From positions 124,001 through 188,000 of the forward strand of contig BAABWY010000002.1 in NCBI GenBank assembly GCA_040367435.1: 64,000 nucleotides of DNA, in the 5' to 3' direction. Below the pieces are notes generated by a model that made no database searches, was not told the origin of the DNA, and saw only the letters and a program-made list of their open reading frames with translations. This DNA comes from Hyphomicrobiales bacterium 4NK60-0047b. GTDB lineage: Bacteria > Pseudomonadota > Alphaproteobacteria > Rhizobiales > HXMU1428-3. A program made the position numbers and the translations under genes. Numbering within the stretch: position 1 is the first letter of the stretch; the number at the start of each line of letters is the position of its first letter. Below, piece after piece: positions 8,632 to 18,036 of the stretch.

Positions 8632-9948
8632 CTACTTTCTTTTTACAACAAAGAAACGACGGCCATCTGCATCTCGTGTCTTAGCTATCAAGTTCGTACG
8701 CGCATGTGCAGGTTTTGAAAGACCGACCAATTCTTTAATATCTTTCAAAATACTGGTGGCCTCAGCAAAGTAAGAATGCCCCAGCAAACTGGCATCAACA
8801 CCTGTTGCATCAATTGTATCAATATCATCAAGGACAATAAGGTTTTCACCGGCGTCTCCAGCACGAGCATAACCACCATGCACCTCACGAGACGTCTGCA
8901 AAGCCCGGTCATCTGCTGACGCATAAAGGGTGGTGTTCTGAGAGGCTTCAACCAGCTTTGGAGCTAAATCATTAATGAAAACTTCAGCATCAATATCTGG
9001 CGCGGCTAAAATAATTTCTTTAAAGCGTTTTTTTAAATCTGGCCGTTCAATCATAACACCAGCAACAGCATTTGATAGCACACGAGTTCCCATAGAATGA
9101 GCAACCAAATATATATTCTCCGCCTGAGTATCTGTGGCAATTTGGATTAAAAATTTCTTTAAATAAGAATACGACCATTTCGCATTCGTTTCATCATGAG
9201 TGTAAGACGTCAGTGTAATTTCACCGCGAGAGGGCCAACTAAAAAAGATCGGCGCGCCATCAAATTTCAAATCATGATGAATCTGTGCTGTCCGGCGAGC
9301 CGCATCTTTAAACGCCACATTATAACCATGCACAAAAACAAACGCATTTTTACCAGAAGCTTTTGAGATCGTATCATTAAGTTGCGCTGCCACACCGCGC
9401 CAACTTAAAGTGTTCACCTTTTGCAAAACCACATGTTTTGTTGGGTCTTCACTAAACTCCATCTTCCACCATTTCGGTGCTTCAAGAGCGCCGGTTTTAT
9501 GAGTTAGAGGAATAGCAATCTCACAAATCCCATAACTCATTTCACCGCGAGTTTTGCCGTAAACCTTATTGGCTTCTGTCTCACCAGTCCTGTTTCTATT
9601 GGTGCCGTAAAATACCTTAACACGGTGAAAGCCATCCTTTTCAGCACGGTCAATTTCAAACTTACGCACTTTAGGTTTCGTTGTTGTAATCGGTCCAACT
9701 TCAGGCTTTTCAATCCGCATTGCCTCTGGTAATGGCGTCGTTGCAACTTTATCACCACCAGGCAACTTCTCTGGATAATCAAGTTTAGATGGGGCTTCAA
9801 TAGTTGCAATATCATCAGGACTACCAGGCGCAACTTCTTTTTCTGCCTTTTTAGGCATTGAAGTTATATCTTCAGCACTACAGGCACTTAATAACAGACC
9901 TCCACCCAATAGAAGGCATATCACCATAAAGAATCTCTGCCACTGCAT
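8632..9948 (-). CDS. Alpha/beta hydrolase lipoprotein, DUF900 family
   Basis: A 438-residue protein with a lipoprotein signal (LLSAC, Cys23). The alpha/beta hydrolase core begins with VFYGTNRN near residue 112, has FVFVHGYNVAF at about 203-213 and FFSWPSRG at 235-242, and the nucleophile elbow AHSMG with Ser285. An acid in AAPDID (about 318-320) and His391 in LGHSYF complete the triad. DUF900 proteins are secreted or envelope esterase-like enzymes of undetermined substrate. It appears monocistronic. Confidence 0.88.
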   Translation of the reverse strand: MQWQRFFMVICLLLGGGLLLSACSAEDITSMPKKAEKEVAPGSPDDIATIEAPSKLDYPEKLPGGDKVATTPLPEAMRIEKPEVGPITTTKPKVRKFEIDRAEKDGFHRVKVFYGTNRNRTGETEANKVYGKTRGEMSYGICEIAIPLTHKTGALEAPKWWKMEFSEDPTKHVVLQKVNTLSWRGVAAQLNDTISKASGKNAFVFVHGYNVAFKDAARRTAQIHHDLKFDGAPIFFSWPSRGEITLTSYTHDETNAKWSYSYLKKFLIQIATDTQAENIYLVAHSMGTRVLSNAVAGVMIERPDLKKRFKEIILAAPDIDAEVFINDLAPKLVEASQNTTLYASADDRALQTSREVHGGYARAGDAGENLIVLDDIDTIDATGVDASLLGHSYFAEATSILKDIKELVGLSKPAHARTNLIAKTRDADGRRFFVVKRK

Positions 9949-10086
9949 TTGAATAACTCCCTCAAGATTTTCTGCAAAATGATAGTAAAATAAAAGCGGA
10001 CCATAAACCAGCCAACACTATAGACCCATACTTAACCTGTAAAAAGTGATATTAATTTGTCCTACCCGTTGTAAAGCGTTCCGCCC

Positions 10087-10210
10087 AAAAGTGAATTCGG
10101 TTTTATAAAATTGCAGATGCTTTGTAGACATCTGAAGTAACAAAAAAGACATGCTAAGACAAAAATCTAGAGCATTTCAGTAAATTCATCAAAAAAAAGA
10201 AATGCTCTCG
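10087..10210 (+). repeat. Rhizobial-type mosaic repeat carrying an alpha unit (copy R4)
   Basis: AAAGTGAATTCGGTTTTA (about 10088-10105) and GACATGCTAAGAC..TCTAGAGCATTTC with its partner GAAATGCTCT (stem 10169-10178/10199-10208) look like one rhizobial mosaic repeat. An alpha unit (10111-10140; weak arms GATG and CATC) lies between its two halves. The first copy at 700-842 has the same arrangement. The gap 9949-10297 holds nothing else except a terminator. Confidence 0.7.
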
Positions 10211-10226
10211 AATAAAAAGATACAAA

Positions 10227-10257
10227 TAAAAAAATCTGACACATTCTAAGTGCCAGA
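10227..10257 (-). terminator. Rho-independent terminator of the DUF1223 gene
   Basis: The arms are TCTGACAC (10235-10242) and GTGCCAGA (10250-10257). The single A/C mismatch on the plus strand becomes a G-U pair on the minus-strand RNA, which then runs into seven T. This fits the end of the minus-strand gene starting at 11068. Confidence 0.8.
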
Positions 10258-10297
10258 CTTTATGTAACTCACTAATTTTACACAAGTTAAACTTAAG

Positions 10298-11068
10298 CTA
10301 TTTAATCTCAAGCGCACCAAGTACCGGACCAGATGCCCCAACTTGAGCTAAAAATATACAATGTTTACCATCCTTGGGCACAATCTTGTCTCTCGCAACT
10401 GTCAGGTCAACACCGTCTTTGCTAAAATCAGCCACCTTTTCAACACCAAGAACAATATTATGGTAAGCAATGGTACGGCCTCTGTTCTCGCCGCGGCGAA
10501 TAGCAACATTAGCCTTATCTTTCACCCAAACCATCCATAAAACAACACCTTGAGTTGAAACAGTATCTTCTGACCAAATACGAACCTTTCCACCTTCAAT
10601 CTCTGAAATCTTTAGATTAATTAATTTAGAATTTAATCTCTGCTTCGTTTCCTTGATCTTGGTGTTAATTTTATATTGGCTCGCCCCATTCATATGCTCA
10701 AGCCCATTCACAACAGCTTGCGGTGTATAAACTGAACCATCACCTCTGGCCCGTGCATAATTTCTCTGGCGCTCACTATTAGCTTTCTTGCCATAAGTAT
10801 CCCGCCATCCAAGGTAATCCCAATAATCAACTGAATAACTAAGAGCCACCACATTCGGGGCTGTTACATATTTCTCCAAAAGTACATCTGCTGGCGGACA
10901 AGATGAACACCCCTGGCTAGTAAAAAGCTCAACCACTGTATTGGCTGGCTTTATCTTAAAAGTTGATAAGGCCCCGGTTTCAGTCCCTTCAGCAAAACTA
11001 GCTGTTCCGCTAGAAATTAAAAATGAAAGACCGATAAGGCACTTTATAAAAATAGATCTCATTAGCAT
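10298..11068 (-). CDS. Secreted DUF1223 protein, thioredoxin-like
   Basis: A 256-residue protein with a cleavable signal peptide (hydrophobic about 5-25, then FAEG). The mature part begins with VVELFTSQGCSSCPPAD, the DUF1223 hallmark: a thioredoxin-like strand followed by a CxxC pair. The family occurs widely in proteobacteria and is presumed to act as a periplasmic redox protein, but no substrate is established. AGGAG nine bases before the ATG at 11068 supports the start. It lies downstream of acnA, a common arrangement in Rhizobiales, but a terminator and a repeat separate the two. Confidence 0.88.
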   Translation of the reverse strand: MLMRSIFIKCLIGLSFLISSGTASFAEGTETGALSTFKIKPANTVVELFTSQGCSSCPPADVLLEKYVTAPNVVALSYSVDYWDYLGWRDTYGKKANSERQRNYARARGDGSVYTPQAVVNGLEHMNGASQYKINTKIKETKQRLNSKLINLKISEIEGGKVRIWSEDTVSTQGVVLWMVWVKDKANVAIRRGENRGRTIAYHNIVLGVEKVADFSKDGVDLTVARDKIVPKDGKHCIFLAQVGASGPVLGALEIK

Positions 11069-11189
11069 CCGCCAATTCTCCTGCTCTTCAAGTTAAGTGC
11101 ATTATAGCTGGTAAAAAGAAAAGCACAGCTCAATTAGGCTCACATTTTCGCGAGAGCCACTTGATAGCCTCATAAACCACATAAATGTT

Positions 11190-11226
11190 TATAAAAAAAG
11201 CCAGTACTTTTAGTTCAGTACCGGCT
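11190..11226 (-). terminator. Terminator lying beyond a repeat, probably for acnA
   Basis: AGCCAGTACT (11199-11208) faces AGTACCGGCT (11217-11226). On the minus strand the one mismatch becomes a G-U pair and the stem is followed by TTTTTTT. The nearest upstream minus-strand gene is acnA (stop at 11514), so the repeats at 11279-11493 would be transcribed as its 3' untranslated region. Confidence 0.78.
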
Positions 11227-11278
11227 TGAAATCTAAAAATATTTATCAATCAAGTACGCCACTAAGCACGGTTTCTTT

Positions 11279-11309
11279 TACGGATGCATAGTGGGCATCT
11301 GAAGCACAC
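11279..11309 (+). repeat. Alpha hairpin unit (copy R5a), possibly nested
   Basis: The arms GGATGC (11282-11287) and GGCATC (11294-11299) end with TGAAGCACAC. Its surroundings, GCACGGTTTCTTTTA on the left and TAAAACAGAAC on the right, can pair with each other, so this copy may again sit in the loop of a decayed outer alpha unit spanning about 11266-11335. Confidence 0.75.
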
Positions 11310-11372
11310 TAAAACAGAACAACTCAACAGGCGCATTATAAAAACTCTCATATAACATAGAACTAACTACAC

Positions 11373-11493
11373 GAAGAAGGAGCATTGCCCTCTTCAGGCA
11401 ATGGGACATGACGAAGCGCAAGCGCAGTCCGGCGCGGTGCGCCGTCTCTCGGAGGCTCAAGCGTGTTAACGCTTGAAATAGCCGTGAGAGAAA
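11373..11493 (+). repeat. Composite hairpin element (copy R5b)
   Basis: The parts are GAAGAAGGAG (11373-11382); hairpin CATTGCCC/AGGCAATG (11383-11390/11396-11403); GACATGACG; a GGCGC/GCGCC hairpin near 11430; hairpin TCAAGCGT/ACGCTTGA (11457-11464/11469-11476); and the end motif CCGTGAGAGAAA (11482-11493). The end lies 20 bases from the acnA stop codon. The gap 11069-11513 contains only repeats and a terminator. Confidence 0.9.
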
Positions 11494-11513
11494 TGAACTA
11501 CAAACAAAAAGAT

Positions 11514-14207
11514 TCAAGACGCCAAATTGCGCAATACATAATGCAAAATGCCACCATTGCGATAATAAGACAGCTCATCCTCTGTATCAATACGACAAAG
11601 CAGATCAACATCCTTAGTAGACCCGTCATCAAAAATAACTTTTGCGATTAAGCTAGTCTGCGGTGACAAATCTGTAAGCCCTTCAATTGTAACAGTTTCT
11701 TTCCCTGTTAAACCAAGAGATTGCCAGTCTTCATCTTTTTTAGAAAATTGCAGCGGCAATACGCCCATGCCAATCAGGTTCGAGCGATGAATACGCTCAA
11801 AACTAGCAGCAATCACGGCCCTAACACCCAGTAACCTCGTACCCTTAGCTGCCCAGTCGCGACTAGAGCCCGTGCCATATTCTTTGCCAGCAAAAACAAC
11901 CAAAGATTTTCCCTCATCTGCATAGCGCATAGCAGCATCATAAATGGACATCTCTTCGCCTGAGGGATGGTGAAGTGTCACGCCACCTTCAGTGCCTGGA
12001 ACCATCTGATTTTTAATGCGAATATTAGCAAATGTTCCACGCATCATCACTTCATGGTTCCCGCGGCGTGAACCATAGGAATTAAACTCAGCAGGTGACA
12101 CATTATGCGATTTCAAATATTGCCCAGCGGGCCCATCAGACTTAATCACCCCAGCTGGAGAAATATGGTCAGTTGTAATCGAGTCGCCAAACAATCCAAG
12201 AATTTGAGCTCCTTGAATATCAGATACTGCGGGTGGTTCTATTGTCAGTCCTTCAAAATATGGCGGGTTCGCAACATAGGTCGATTTCTCGTCCCAGCTG
12301 TAAGTTAAACCACTTGCCCCACCAATGGTTTGCCACTGCTCATCACCTGTAAACACATTGCTATACCGCTCCGCAAACATTTCTGCCGTCACATTAGAGC
12401 GAATAAGTTCCGCGATTTCACTGTTAGAGGGCCAAATATCTTTCAAATAAACAGGCTTACCATCCTTGCCTTCACCTAATGGCTCGGTTGCTAGATCAAC
12501 TTGCAAAGAACCAGCAAGCGCATAAGCCACAACCAGCGGCGGAGACGCAAGAAAGTTTGCTTTAATATCTGGTCCAATTCGACCTTCAAAATTTCGATTT
12601 CCAGAAAGAACCGAACAAGAAACCAAGTCATGTGTCGCAATAGCTTTTGCAAGATCAGCTGGTAATGGCCCTGAGTTGCCAATACAAGTCGTGCAACCAT
12701 AACCAACAAGCGTGAACCCAAGCGCATCTAAATCATCCTGCAATCCAGCTCGATTTAGATAATCGGTAACAACCTGAGACCCAGGTGCCAGTGAGGTCTT
12801 GACCCATGGCTTAACTGATAAACCTTTTTCCAAGGCTTTCTTTGCAAGCAATCCTGCAGCTATCATCACAGATGGATTTGAAGTATTCGTGCAAGATGTA
12901 ATCGCAGCGATCATCACATCGCCATGCCCCAAATCATGATCACGGCCCTCAACAGGGAAACGGTCATTCAATTGAGAAGGTTTTTTATATTCGGTCTCCA
13001 TGACCTTTTCAAAAGTTACCTTAGCAGCATCAAGATCAATACGATCCTGCGGACGCTTTGGACCTGAAATCGATGGCACCACAGTGCCAATGTCTAAATA
13101 TAAAGTATCAGTAAAAACAGGGTCTTCCATACCACTTATACGGAACATCCCCTGCGCTTTCGAATAGTCCTCAACCAAAGCAATGCGGTCAGCATCACGC
13201 CCCGTTGCTTTCAAATAGTCAAGCGTGTCCCCATCTACGGGGAAAAACCCACACGTCGCACCATATTCAGGTGCCATATTCGCAATCGTTGCCTGGTCTT
13301 CAAGTGAAAGATGGTCAAGACCAGAGCCATAAAACTCAACAAACTTACCAACCACACCTTTTTCTCTGAGCATTTCAACAACTCGAAGCACCAGGTCTGT
13401 CGCCGTAATCCCTTCAGCCATCTCACCTTCAAGTTTAAAACCAATCACCTCTGGGATCAGCATTGAAATCGGTTGACCAAGCATCGCTGCTTCCGCTTCA
13501 ATACCACCAACACCCCAACCCAAAACAGCAAGACCGTTCACCATAGTTGTGTGACTGTCAGTGCCAACCAATGTGTCTGGAAAGGCTTGTGTCACACCGC
13601 CTACGTCTTTGGTCCAAACGGTCTGAGCTAAATATTCAAGGTTTACCTGATGACAAATACCTGTGCCTGGCGGCACAACACGGAAATTATCAAACGCCTG
13701 TGATCCCCAGCGCAAAAATTCATAGCGTTCTTTATTGCGCTCATATTCTTTATTTACATTTTGCTCAAAACTATCAAACTGACCAAAGTAGTCCACCATC
13801 ACAGAATGATCGATAACCAAATCAACCGGCACAAGCGGATTAATTTTGGATGGATCTCCCCCAATATCAGAGAGGGCCGCTCGCATCGCAGCCAAATCAA
13901 CAACAGCCGGCACACCTGTAAAATCCTGCATCAATACCCGGGCTGGACGATAAGCAATTTCTCGAGTTGAACGTTTATCTATTGCCCATTGAGCAATGGC
14001 CCGAATGTCATCAACCGTGACCGAACTCCCATCTTCAAAACGCAAAAGGTTTTCAGCCAAGACTTTCAATGAAAATGGCAATTTTGAAAGACCATCAAGC
14101 CCATTGGCTTCAGCCTCTGATAATGAAAAATATTCGTAAAGTTGACCATTCACTGTCAACTCTTTACGGCAATTAAAACTATCTAATGATTTAATTGAAT
14201 TCGTCAA
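11514..14207 (-). CDS. acnA: Aconitate hydratase A
   Basis: An 897-residue AcnA/IRP-type aconitase that interconverts citrate and isocitrate in the TCA cycle. The three [4Fe-4S] ligands are Cys439 in TSCTNTSNP and Cys505 and Cys508 in [22 protein letters not shown] lies near 217 and the swivel-domain motif [11 protein letters not shown] near the C terminus. The start is a TTG at 14207, supported by GGAGAG a few bases upstream. It stands alone on the minus strand, divergent from the ccm genes. Confidence 0.97.
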   Translation of the reverse strand: MTNSIKSLDSFNCRKELTVNGQLYEYFSLSEAEANGLDGLSKLPFSLKVLAENLLRFEDGSSVTVDDIRAIAQWAIDKRSTREIAYRPARVLMQDFTGVPAVVDLAAMRAALSDIGGDPSKINPLVPVDLVIDHSVMVDYFGQFDSFEQNVNKEYERNKERYEFLRWGSQAFDNFRVVPPGTGICHQVNLEYLAQTVWTKDVGGVTQAFPDTLVGTDSHTTMVNGLAVLGWGVGGIEAEAAMLGQPISMLIPEVIGFKLEGEMAEGITATDLVLRVVEMLREKGVVGKFVEFYGSGLDHLSLEDQATIANMAPEYGATCGFFPVDGDTLDYLKATGRDADRIALVEDYSKAQGMFRISGMEDPVFTDTLYLDIGTVVPSISGPKRPQDRIDLDAAKVTFEKVMETEYKKPSQLNDRFPVEGRDHDLGHGDVMIAAITSCTNTSNPSVMIAAGLLAKKALEKGLSVKPWVKTSLAPGSQVVTDYLNRAGLQDDLDALGFTLVGYGCTTCIGNSGPLPADLAKAIATHDLVSCSVLSGNRNFEGRIGPDIKANFLASPPLVVAYALAGSLQVDLATEPLGEGKDGKPVYLKDIWPSNSEIAELIRSNVTAEMFAERYSNVFTGDEQWQTIGGASGLTYSWDEKSTYVANPPYFEGLTIEPPAVSDIQGAQILGLFGDSITTDHISPAGVIKSDGPAGQYLKSHNVSPAEFNSYGSRRGNHEVMMRGTFANIRIKNQMVPGTEGGVTLHHPSGEEMSIYDAAMRYADEGKSLVVFAGKEYGTGSSRDWAAKGTRLLGVRAVIAASFERIHRSNLIGMGVLPLQFSKKDEDWQSLGLTGKETVTIEGLTDLSPQTSLIAKVIFDDGSTKDVDLLCRIDTEDELSYYRNGGILHYVLRNLAS

Positions 14208-14394
14208 AACGTCTCTCCTTTAAGGTATAGACAGATTTAATAATCACGAGTGACCTAAAATCCAACACGTCAAACAGCATATTTGTTTTATAGTGATGCT
14301 AGTTATTTATAAAAAAAATTCCAGAGGAGCGTTGAATATATTTTTGAGCTGTTTAAGGTACCAAAAATCAAATTTTTCGCTAAAAAGAACACTA

Positions 14395-15054
14395 ATGGCA
14401 CTAAAAATAGAAGAAATAAGCCTCAAACGGGGCAATCGGCTGCTGATCAAAGATTTAAATTTTTCTTTAAAAAAAGGAGAAAGCTTGCTCATAACCGGCC
14501 CAAACGGCGTGGGCAAGACGACTTTAATTCGCTCAATAGCTGGTTTTATAGAACCATTGACTGGAAAAATTACCTATCATCATCAATCACAGACAAACGA
14601 TCCATCTAATAAATCTGAAGATGATGACGAGAATTTAAGGGAACATATTCATTATATCGGCCACAAAAACGGCATACGCACCAGCCTAACCGTTTTAGAA
14701 AATCTTGAGTTCTGGCAATCTTTTTTCGGCTCAGATACAGACCTAAAGAAAATCATAAAAACCTATTTTCTTGAAAGCCTCATTAATATTCCAGCTGGAT
14801 ATTTATCTGCCGGCCAGAAAAGACGACTAGGTTTAGCTAGGTTATCCATTGTCGAACGCCACATTTGGCTCCTTGACGAACCAACAGTATCTCTTGACGA
14901 AATGTCAGCCAATATTGTTGCAAATGCCGCAAATGATCATCTAAAAAGGGGTGGCATTTTAGTAGCTGCCACTCACATCCCTTTAGAAATACCCTTCACT
15001 CAACATATTCAGCTCTCCAAAAATATCGAGCAAGATTGGGAAGACATCATATGA
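14395..15054 (+). CDS. ccmA: Haem exporter ATP-binding protein CcmA
   Basis: The ATPase of the CcmABCD complex of system I cytochrome c maturation, which releases haem-loaded CcmE. The 219-residue protein has Walker A GPNGVGKTT (35-43), signature LSAGQKRRLGLA (137-148) and Walker B WLLDEP (158-163). An in-frame ATG at 14293 would add 34 unconserved residues, so MALKIEE at 14395 is taken as the start. It overlaps ccmB by four bases (ATGA), showing translational coupling. Confidence 0.93.
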   Translation: MALKIEEISLKRGNRLLIKDLNFSLKKGESLLITGPNGVGKTTLIRSIAGFIEPLTGKITYHHQSQTNDPSNKSEDDDENLREHIHYIGHKNGIRTSLTVLENLEFWQSFFGSDTDLKKIIKTYFLESLINIPAGYLSAGQKRRLGLARLSIVERHIWLLDEPTVSLDEMSANIVANAANDHLKRGGILVAATHIPLEIPFTQHIQLSKNIEQDWEDII

Positions 15055-15719
15055 GTGCTTTTTTCGCGCTTTTAAAAAGAGACATCCTACTAAGTATCAG
15101 AGAAGGGGGGACAATCGGTATCGCCCTCGGTTTCAACCTCATCGTTGTCACCATACTCCCACTCGGCATCGGGCCAGACCAAAACTTGCTCAACCAAATC
15201 GCACCAGGTGCCTTATGGGTCACGCTGCTTTTATCTCTTTTATTATCATTAGACCGCCTCTTTTTGACAGATTATGAAGAAGGCACCCTAGAACTCATGA
15301 GCCATAGTGAAATTCCCCTTGAGCTCATTGTTGTTGCAAAAGCATTAGCTCATTGGCTCACAGTTGCTGTGCCCCTCGCCATCATGGCACCGGTTCTTGG
15401 CCTCTTGATGAACTTATCACCAAGCCAATTCGGAATTCTCACTTTGTCTGCACTCATCGGCACACCAGCTCTTAGTTTTTTAGGGGCAATCGGTGCCGCC
15501 CTCACCTTGGGATTAAAACGAGGCGGCTTACTGTTACCTCTATTAATATTACCATTTTTCATCCCAACGTTAATTTTTGGTGTGAGCACAACAACAGGGT
15601 TTTTATTCGCAAGTGGTAATTATGAAAGCTCACTCGCACTACTCGCTGCCATATCAATCAGTGCGGTTGTCTTAGCCCCATTCCCAACAGCCTGGGCCCT
15701 AAGGTTCAATCTACAATAA
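15051..15719 (+). CDS. ccmB: Haem exporter permease CcmB
   Basis: The 222-residue integral membrane partner of CcmA, with about six hydrophobic spans and the typical start MSAFFALLKRDILLSIREGG and the loop ALLLSLDRLF..DYEEGTLE. The ATG at 15051 overlaps the ccmA stop, and a start at 15036 is less likely. The operon continues with ccmC, but 273 bases carrying two alpha repeats intervene. Confidence 0.94.
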   Translation: MSAFFALLKRDILLSIREGGTIGIALGFNLIVVTILPLGIGPDQNLLNQIAPGALWVTLLLSLLLSLDRLFLTDYEEGTLELMSHSEIPLELIVVAKALAHWLTVAVPLAIMAPVLGLLMNLSPSQFGILTLSALIGTPALSFLGAIGAALTLGLKRGGLLLPLLILPFFIPTLIFGVSTTTGFLFASGNYESSLALLAAISISAVVLAPFPTAWALRFNLQ

Positions 15720-15740
15720 TTTAGCCAAGTACGATAAAAT

Positions 15741-15810
15741 GACGGTTGTTGGTAGGCAACAGAAGGAGCACTAAAATGCGACGGTTGCTAGTGGGCAACA
15801 GAAGGAGCAC
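15741..15810 (+). repeat. Tandem alpha hairpins between ccmB and ccmC (copy R6)
   Basis: Two units stand head to tail: 15741-15771 (arms GTTG/CAAC) and 15778-15810 (arms GTTGC/GCAAC). Both share the unusual tail CAGAAGGAGCAC in place of CCTGAAGCGCC, so they look like a local duplication. They start about 20 bases after the ccmB stop, inside what is normally a tight operon. Confidence 0.88.
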
Positions 15811-15992
15811 AAAAAAAAACCTAGCCCCTAAATTCACCATTACAGATGTTTCATTTGAAAGTACCAAAGATCTAACCTAAATTAGGGTATAAACCTACGA
15901 TAGGACCCTTTATAATTATGAGCGATAAATACTCATAACAAAATGGCTGCATATAAAAAGCTGCATATATTGTAAGAAAGCTGAAACTATAG

Positions 15993-16796
15993 ATGAATAC
16001 CAAAACGGAAAATTTATCCCTGTGGAACCGCATAGGCAATCTTTTCAATTTTTTAGCCAACCCAAGCCAATTCATAAAATACAGCGCTTACATTCTTCCA
16101 TGGCTAGGGATTATCTCCCTTATTGGCTTCGTAACTGGGCTATATTACACCTTTTTCAAAACCCCACTTGATGAAGAAATGGGCTCAACTGTGATTATAA
16201 TGTTTGTCCATGTTCCAGCAGCCTGGATAGCCATGATGTCATATGCAATTGTTGCCACTTCAAGCATTGGCCTTCTCATCTGGCGCCACCCCCTGGCAGA
16301 CGTATCTGCAAAAGCTGCAGCCCCCTTGGGCGCTACAATAACATTTCTCTGCCTTGTCACAGGCTCATTATGGGGGCGGCCTGATTGGGGCACCTATTGG
16401 CAATGGGATTTAAGAATGACCTCTGTTCTCATTCTTTTTCTTCTTTTTATTGGCCTAATTACATTACGAAGCTCTATCGAAGAAGAAACTCAAGCCGGAA
16501 AAACCACAGCACTACTAGCTATTGTAGGGATAGTTTTGCTACCCATCATCAAATATTCAGTGGAATGGCAGCAATCTTCGCTTCACCAAAAAGCTGGAAT
16601 TTTCGAAGGACAAGTGGCAACAGACTTCCTAATCCCGCTTTTCATCATGGCCATCTCATACACCACGCTTTTCTTCTATTTACACATGAAAGCAATGCGC
16701 GCAGAAATCTACAGACGCCGCACAATTTCACAACAGCGCAAACACGCCTTTGACGCCACCAGAAGAGAAGAAGAAAATTTAGAACGTGTTTCGTAA
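15993..16796 (+). CDS. ccmC: Haem transporter CcmC
   Basis: A 267-residue membrane protein of the haem-handling family. The tryptophan-rich motif is present as WGRPDWGTYWQWD (about 129-141), with haem-ligand histidine candidates in MFVHVPAAW and in the later periplasmic loop (QQSSLHQKAG). It transfers haem to CcmE with CcmD. The start ATG at 15993 is unambiguous. The C-terminal tail is charged and longer than usual. Confidence 0.94.
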   Translation: MNTKTENLSLWNRIGNLFNFLANPSQFIKYSAYILPWLGIISLIGFVTGLYYTFFKTPLDEEMGSTVIIMFVHVPAAWIAMMSYAIVATSSIGLLIWRHPLADVSAKAAAPLGATITFLCLVTGSLWGRPDWGTYWQWDLRMTSVLILFLLFIGLITLRSSIEEETQAGKTTALLAIVGIVLLPIIKYSVEWQQSSLHQKAGIFEGQVATDFLIPLFIMAISYTTLFFYLHMKAMRAEIYRRRTISQQRKHAFDATRREEENLERVS

Positions 16797-16856
16797 AATC
16801 GATATTGCTGTTCTAAAAAACTAACAAACTGAAAGAAACAGATAAAAGGAAGACAA

Positions 16857-17009
16857 ATGCTTGAGTTAGGACCATATGCAAACTTTATAATTGCCTGCTA
16901 CGGCATCTCGTTCCTGACATTAATCGGTTTGGTAATATGGGTACATCGTAGTGAAACTCATCATAAAAAAATGCTAGATCTCTTCACCAGCCAAAAAGAA
17001 AAGAACTAG
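16857..17009 (+). CDS. ccmD: Haem exporter protein CcmD
   Basis: A 50-residue single-span protein, MLELGPYANFIIACYG at the start, then a hydrophobic helix and a basic tail (HRSETHHKKML). Length, position after ccmC, and the GPYA-F-I pattern match CcmD, the small subunit that helps release haem-charged CcmE. AAGGAAG (16847-16853) is its ribosome binding site. ccmG/dsbE, which usually comes next in Rhizobiales, is absent here; a repeat and a MarR gene follow instead. Confidence 0.9.
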   Translation: MLELGPYANFIIACYGISFLTLIGLVIWVHRSETHHKKMLDLFTSQKEKN

Positions 17010-17050
17010 ATCTATAGAAATCTAAATCTTGCAATCTGCTCTGAGCAAAA

Positions 17051-17132
17051 AACGTAGGCCGAACGGCCGTCAACGCGTCGCGTTGCACCTCGTAGGGCAG
17101 CAGCTTCGCTGCCATCGCCCGTGAGAGATAAA
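17051..17132 (+). repeat. Short composite hairpin element (copy R7)
   Basis: The hairpins in order are GGCC-GAAC-GGCC (17057-17068), AACGCG/CGCGTT (17072-17084), then CACCTCGTAGG and GGCAGC/GCTGCC (17096-17101/17108-17113), and the end CCGTGAGAGATAAA (17119-17132). Copy R9 has the same plan with a different second stem (AGCGC/GCGCT). The end motif runs straight into the T-tract side of the MarR terminator. Confidence 0.88.
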
Positions 17133-17189
17133 AAAGGGTGGAGCGAATAGCAAAAATTATTATTAATTTCTAGCGCAGGCTCCACCCTT
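17128..17189 (-). terminator. Rho-independent terminator for the MarR gene
   Basis: AAGGGTGGAGC (17134-17144) and GCTCCACCCTT (17179-17189) pair perfectly over 11 bp with a 34-base AT-rich loop. On the minus strand the stem is followed by TTTTTTAT, which merges with the TCTCTCACGG end of repeat R7. Confidence 0.85.
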
Positions 17190-17238
17190 CCCCGCAGGCC
17201 CAATACATCACAAAAGGTAAAACCTTCTCCGCCAGGAT

Positions 17239-17706
17239 CTAGTGATGAATTCGAGCACTATGTATAGTCTCTACTATCTGGCTCAAAGTGTCCAAAAAAA
17301 TCTCACGTTGTTCCGCAGGTAATGCAGATAAAATTTTCTTATCAGCATCAGCCGCAGCAGGCATCGCCTCATTTAAGATTGCCCGACCCTTGTCTGTTAC
17401 ATAAACAGCATAAGCTCTCGCATCATTTGTCATTCTTTTACGACTGATTAAACCTTTGTTCAACATCCGCCGCACAATGTCCGCAAGAGTTGACCGGTCA
17501 ACACCGGTACGATCAACAAGATCCGTTTGATTTAAGCCTTCATATTTAGCAACCGTTTTTAAAATAGTAAATTGACGAGGAGTTAAACCTGCAAATTTCA
17601 CCTTTTGTCCAAAGACATCTCCAGCACATTGTCCCGCTCTATGCAGAAGATGAATAGCTGAAATTTCTAACTCTTTATCTTCAGAAGTTGTATCTCCGAT
17701 TAACAT
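17239..17706 (-). CDS. MarR family transcriptional regulator
   Basis: A 155-residue winged-helix regulator. The helix-turn-helix is at about 58-80 (LNQTDLVDRTGVDRSTLADIVRRML), followed by the wing GLISRKRMTNDARAYAVYVTDKG. MarR proteins are dimeric repressors of stress, efflux or catabolic genes, usually released by small ligands. No target gene is adjacent in the same direction. A palindrome 28 bases upstream of its start may be its own operator. It occupies the position where ccmG usually lies. Confidence 0.88.
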   Translation of the reverse strand: MLIGDTTSEDKELEISAIHLLHRAGQCAGDVFGQKVKFAGLTPRQFTILKTVAKYEGLNQTDLVDRTGVDRSTLADIVRRMLNKGLISRKRMTNDARAYAVYVTDKGRAILNEAMPAAADADKKILSALPAEQREIFLDTLSQIVETIHSARIHH

Positions 17707-17733
17707 TTATATAGTCCCCACTTTTAAGGGAAG

Positions 17734-17749
17734 TTCTTTGTTTAAAGAA
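17734..17749. promoter_or_regulatory. Palindrome upstream of the MarR gene
   Basis: TTCTTT-GTTT-AAAGAA is a perfect 6-bp inverted repeat, 28-43 bases before the MarR start codon. MarR proteins commonly bind palindromes of this size in their own promoters. The rest of the gap 17707-18036 is AT-rich with nothing else recognisable. Confidence 0.4.
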
Positions 17750-18036
17750 AATAAAGATTAAGTCTATCACGTCGATAAGAAGATAGTGAATAAGTCATCC
17801 AAATTTAAAAATCAAAAAACATAGTGCTTATTCAGTAATATCATCAGATCCTAAGGCTAAATCAATCATCCCTAACAAAAACTTCGATTGGATACTAGGT
17901 CACACACATACACCTATAGGTTGAATAATTACTCCCTATACGCGCAATGTCAACAAGTAATTAACCTTAAGTTGTATAATTTTTATGAGAAAAATATGAT
18001 GATTAAAAATGCATCTCTTCAAATAAAGAGCTTAAA

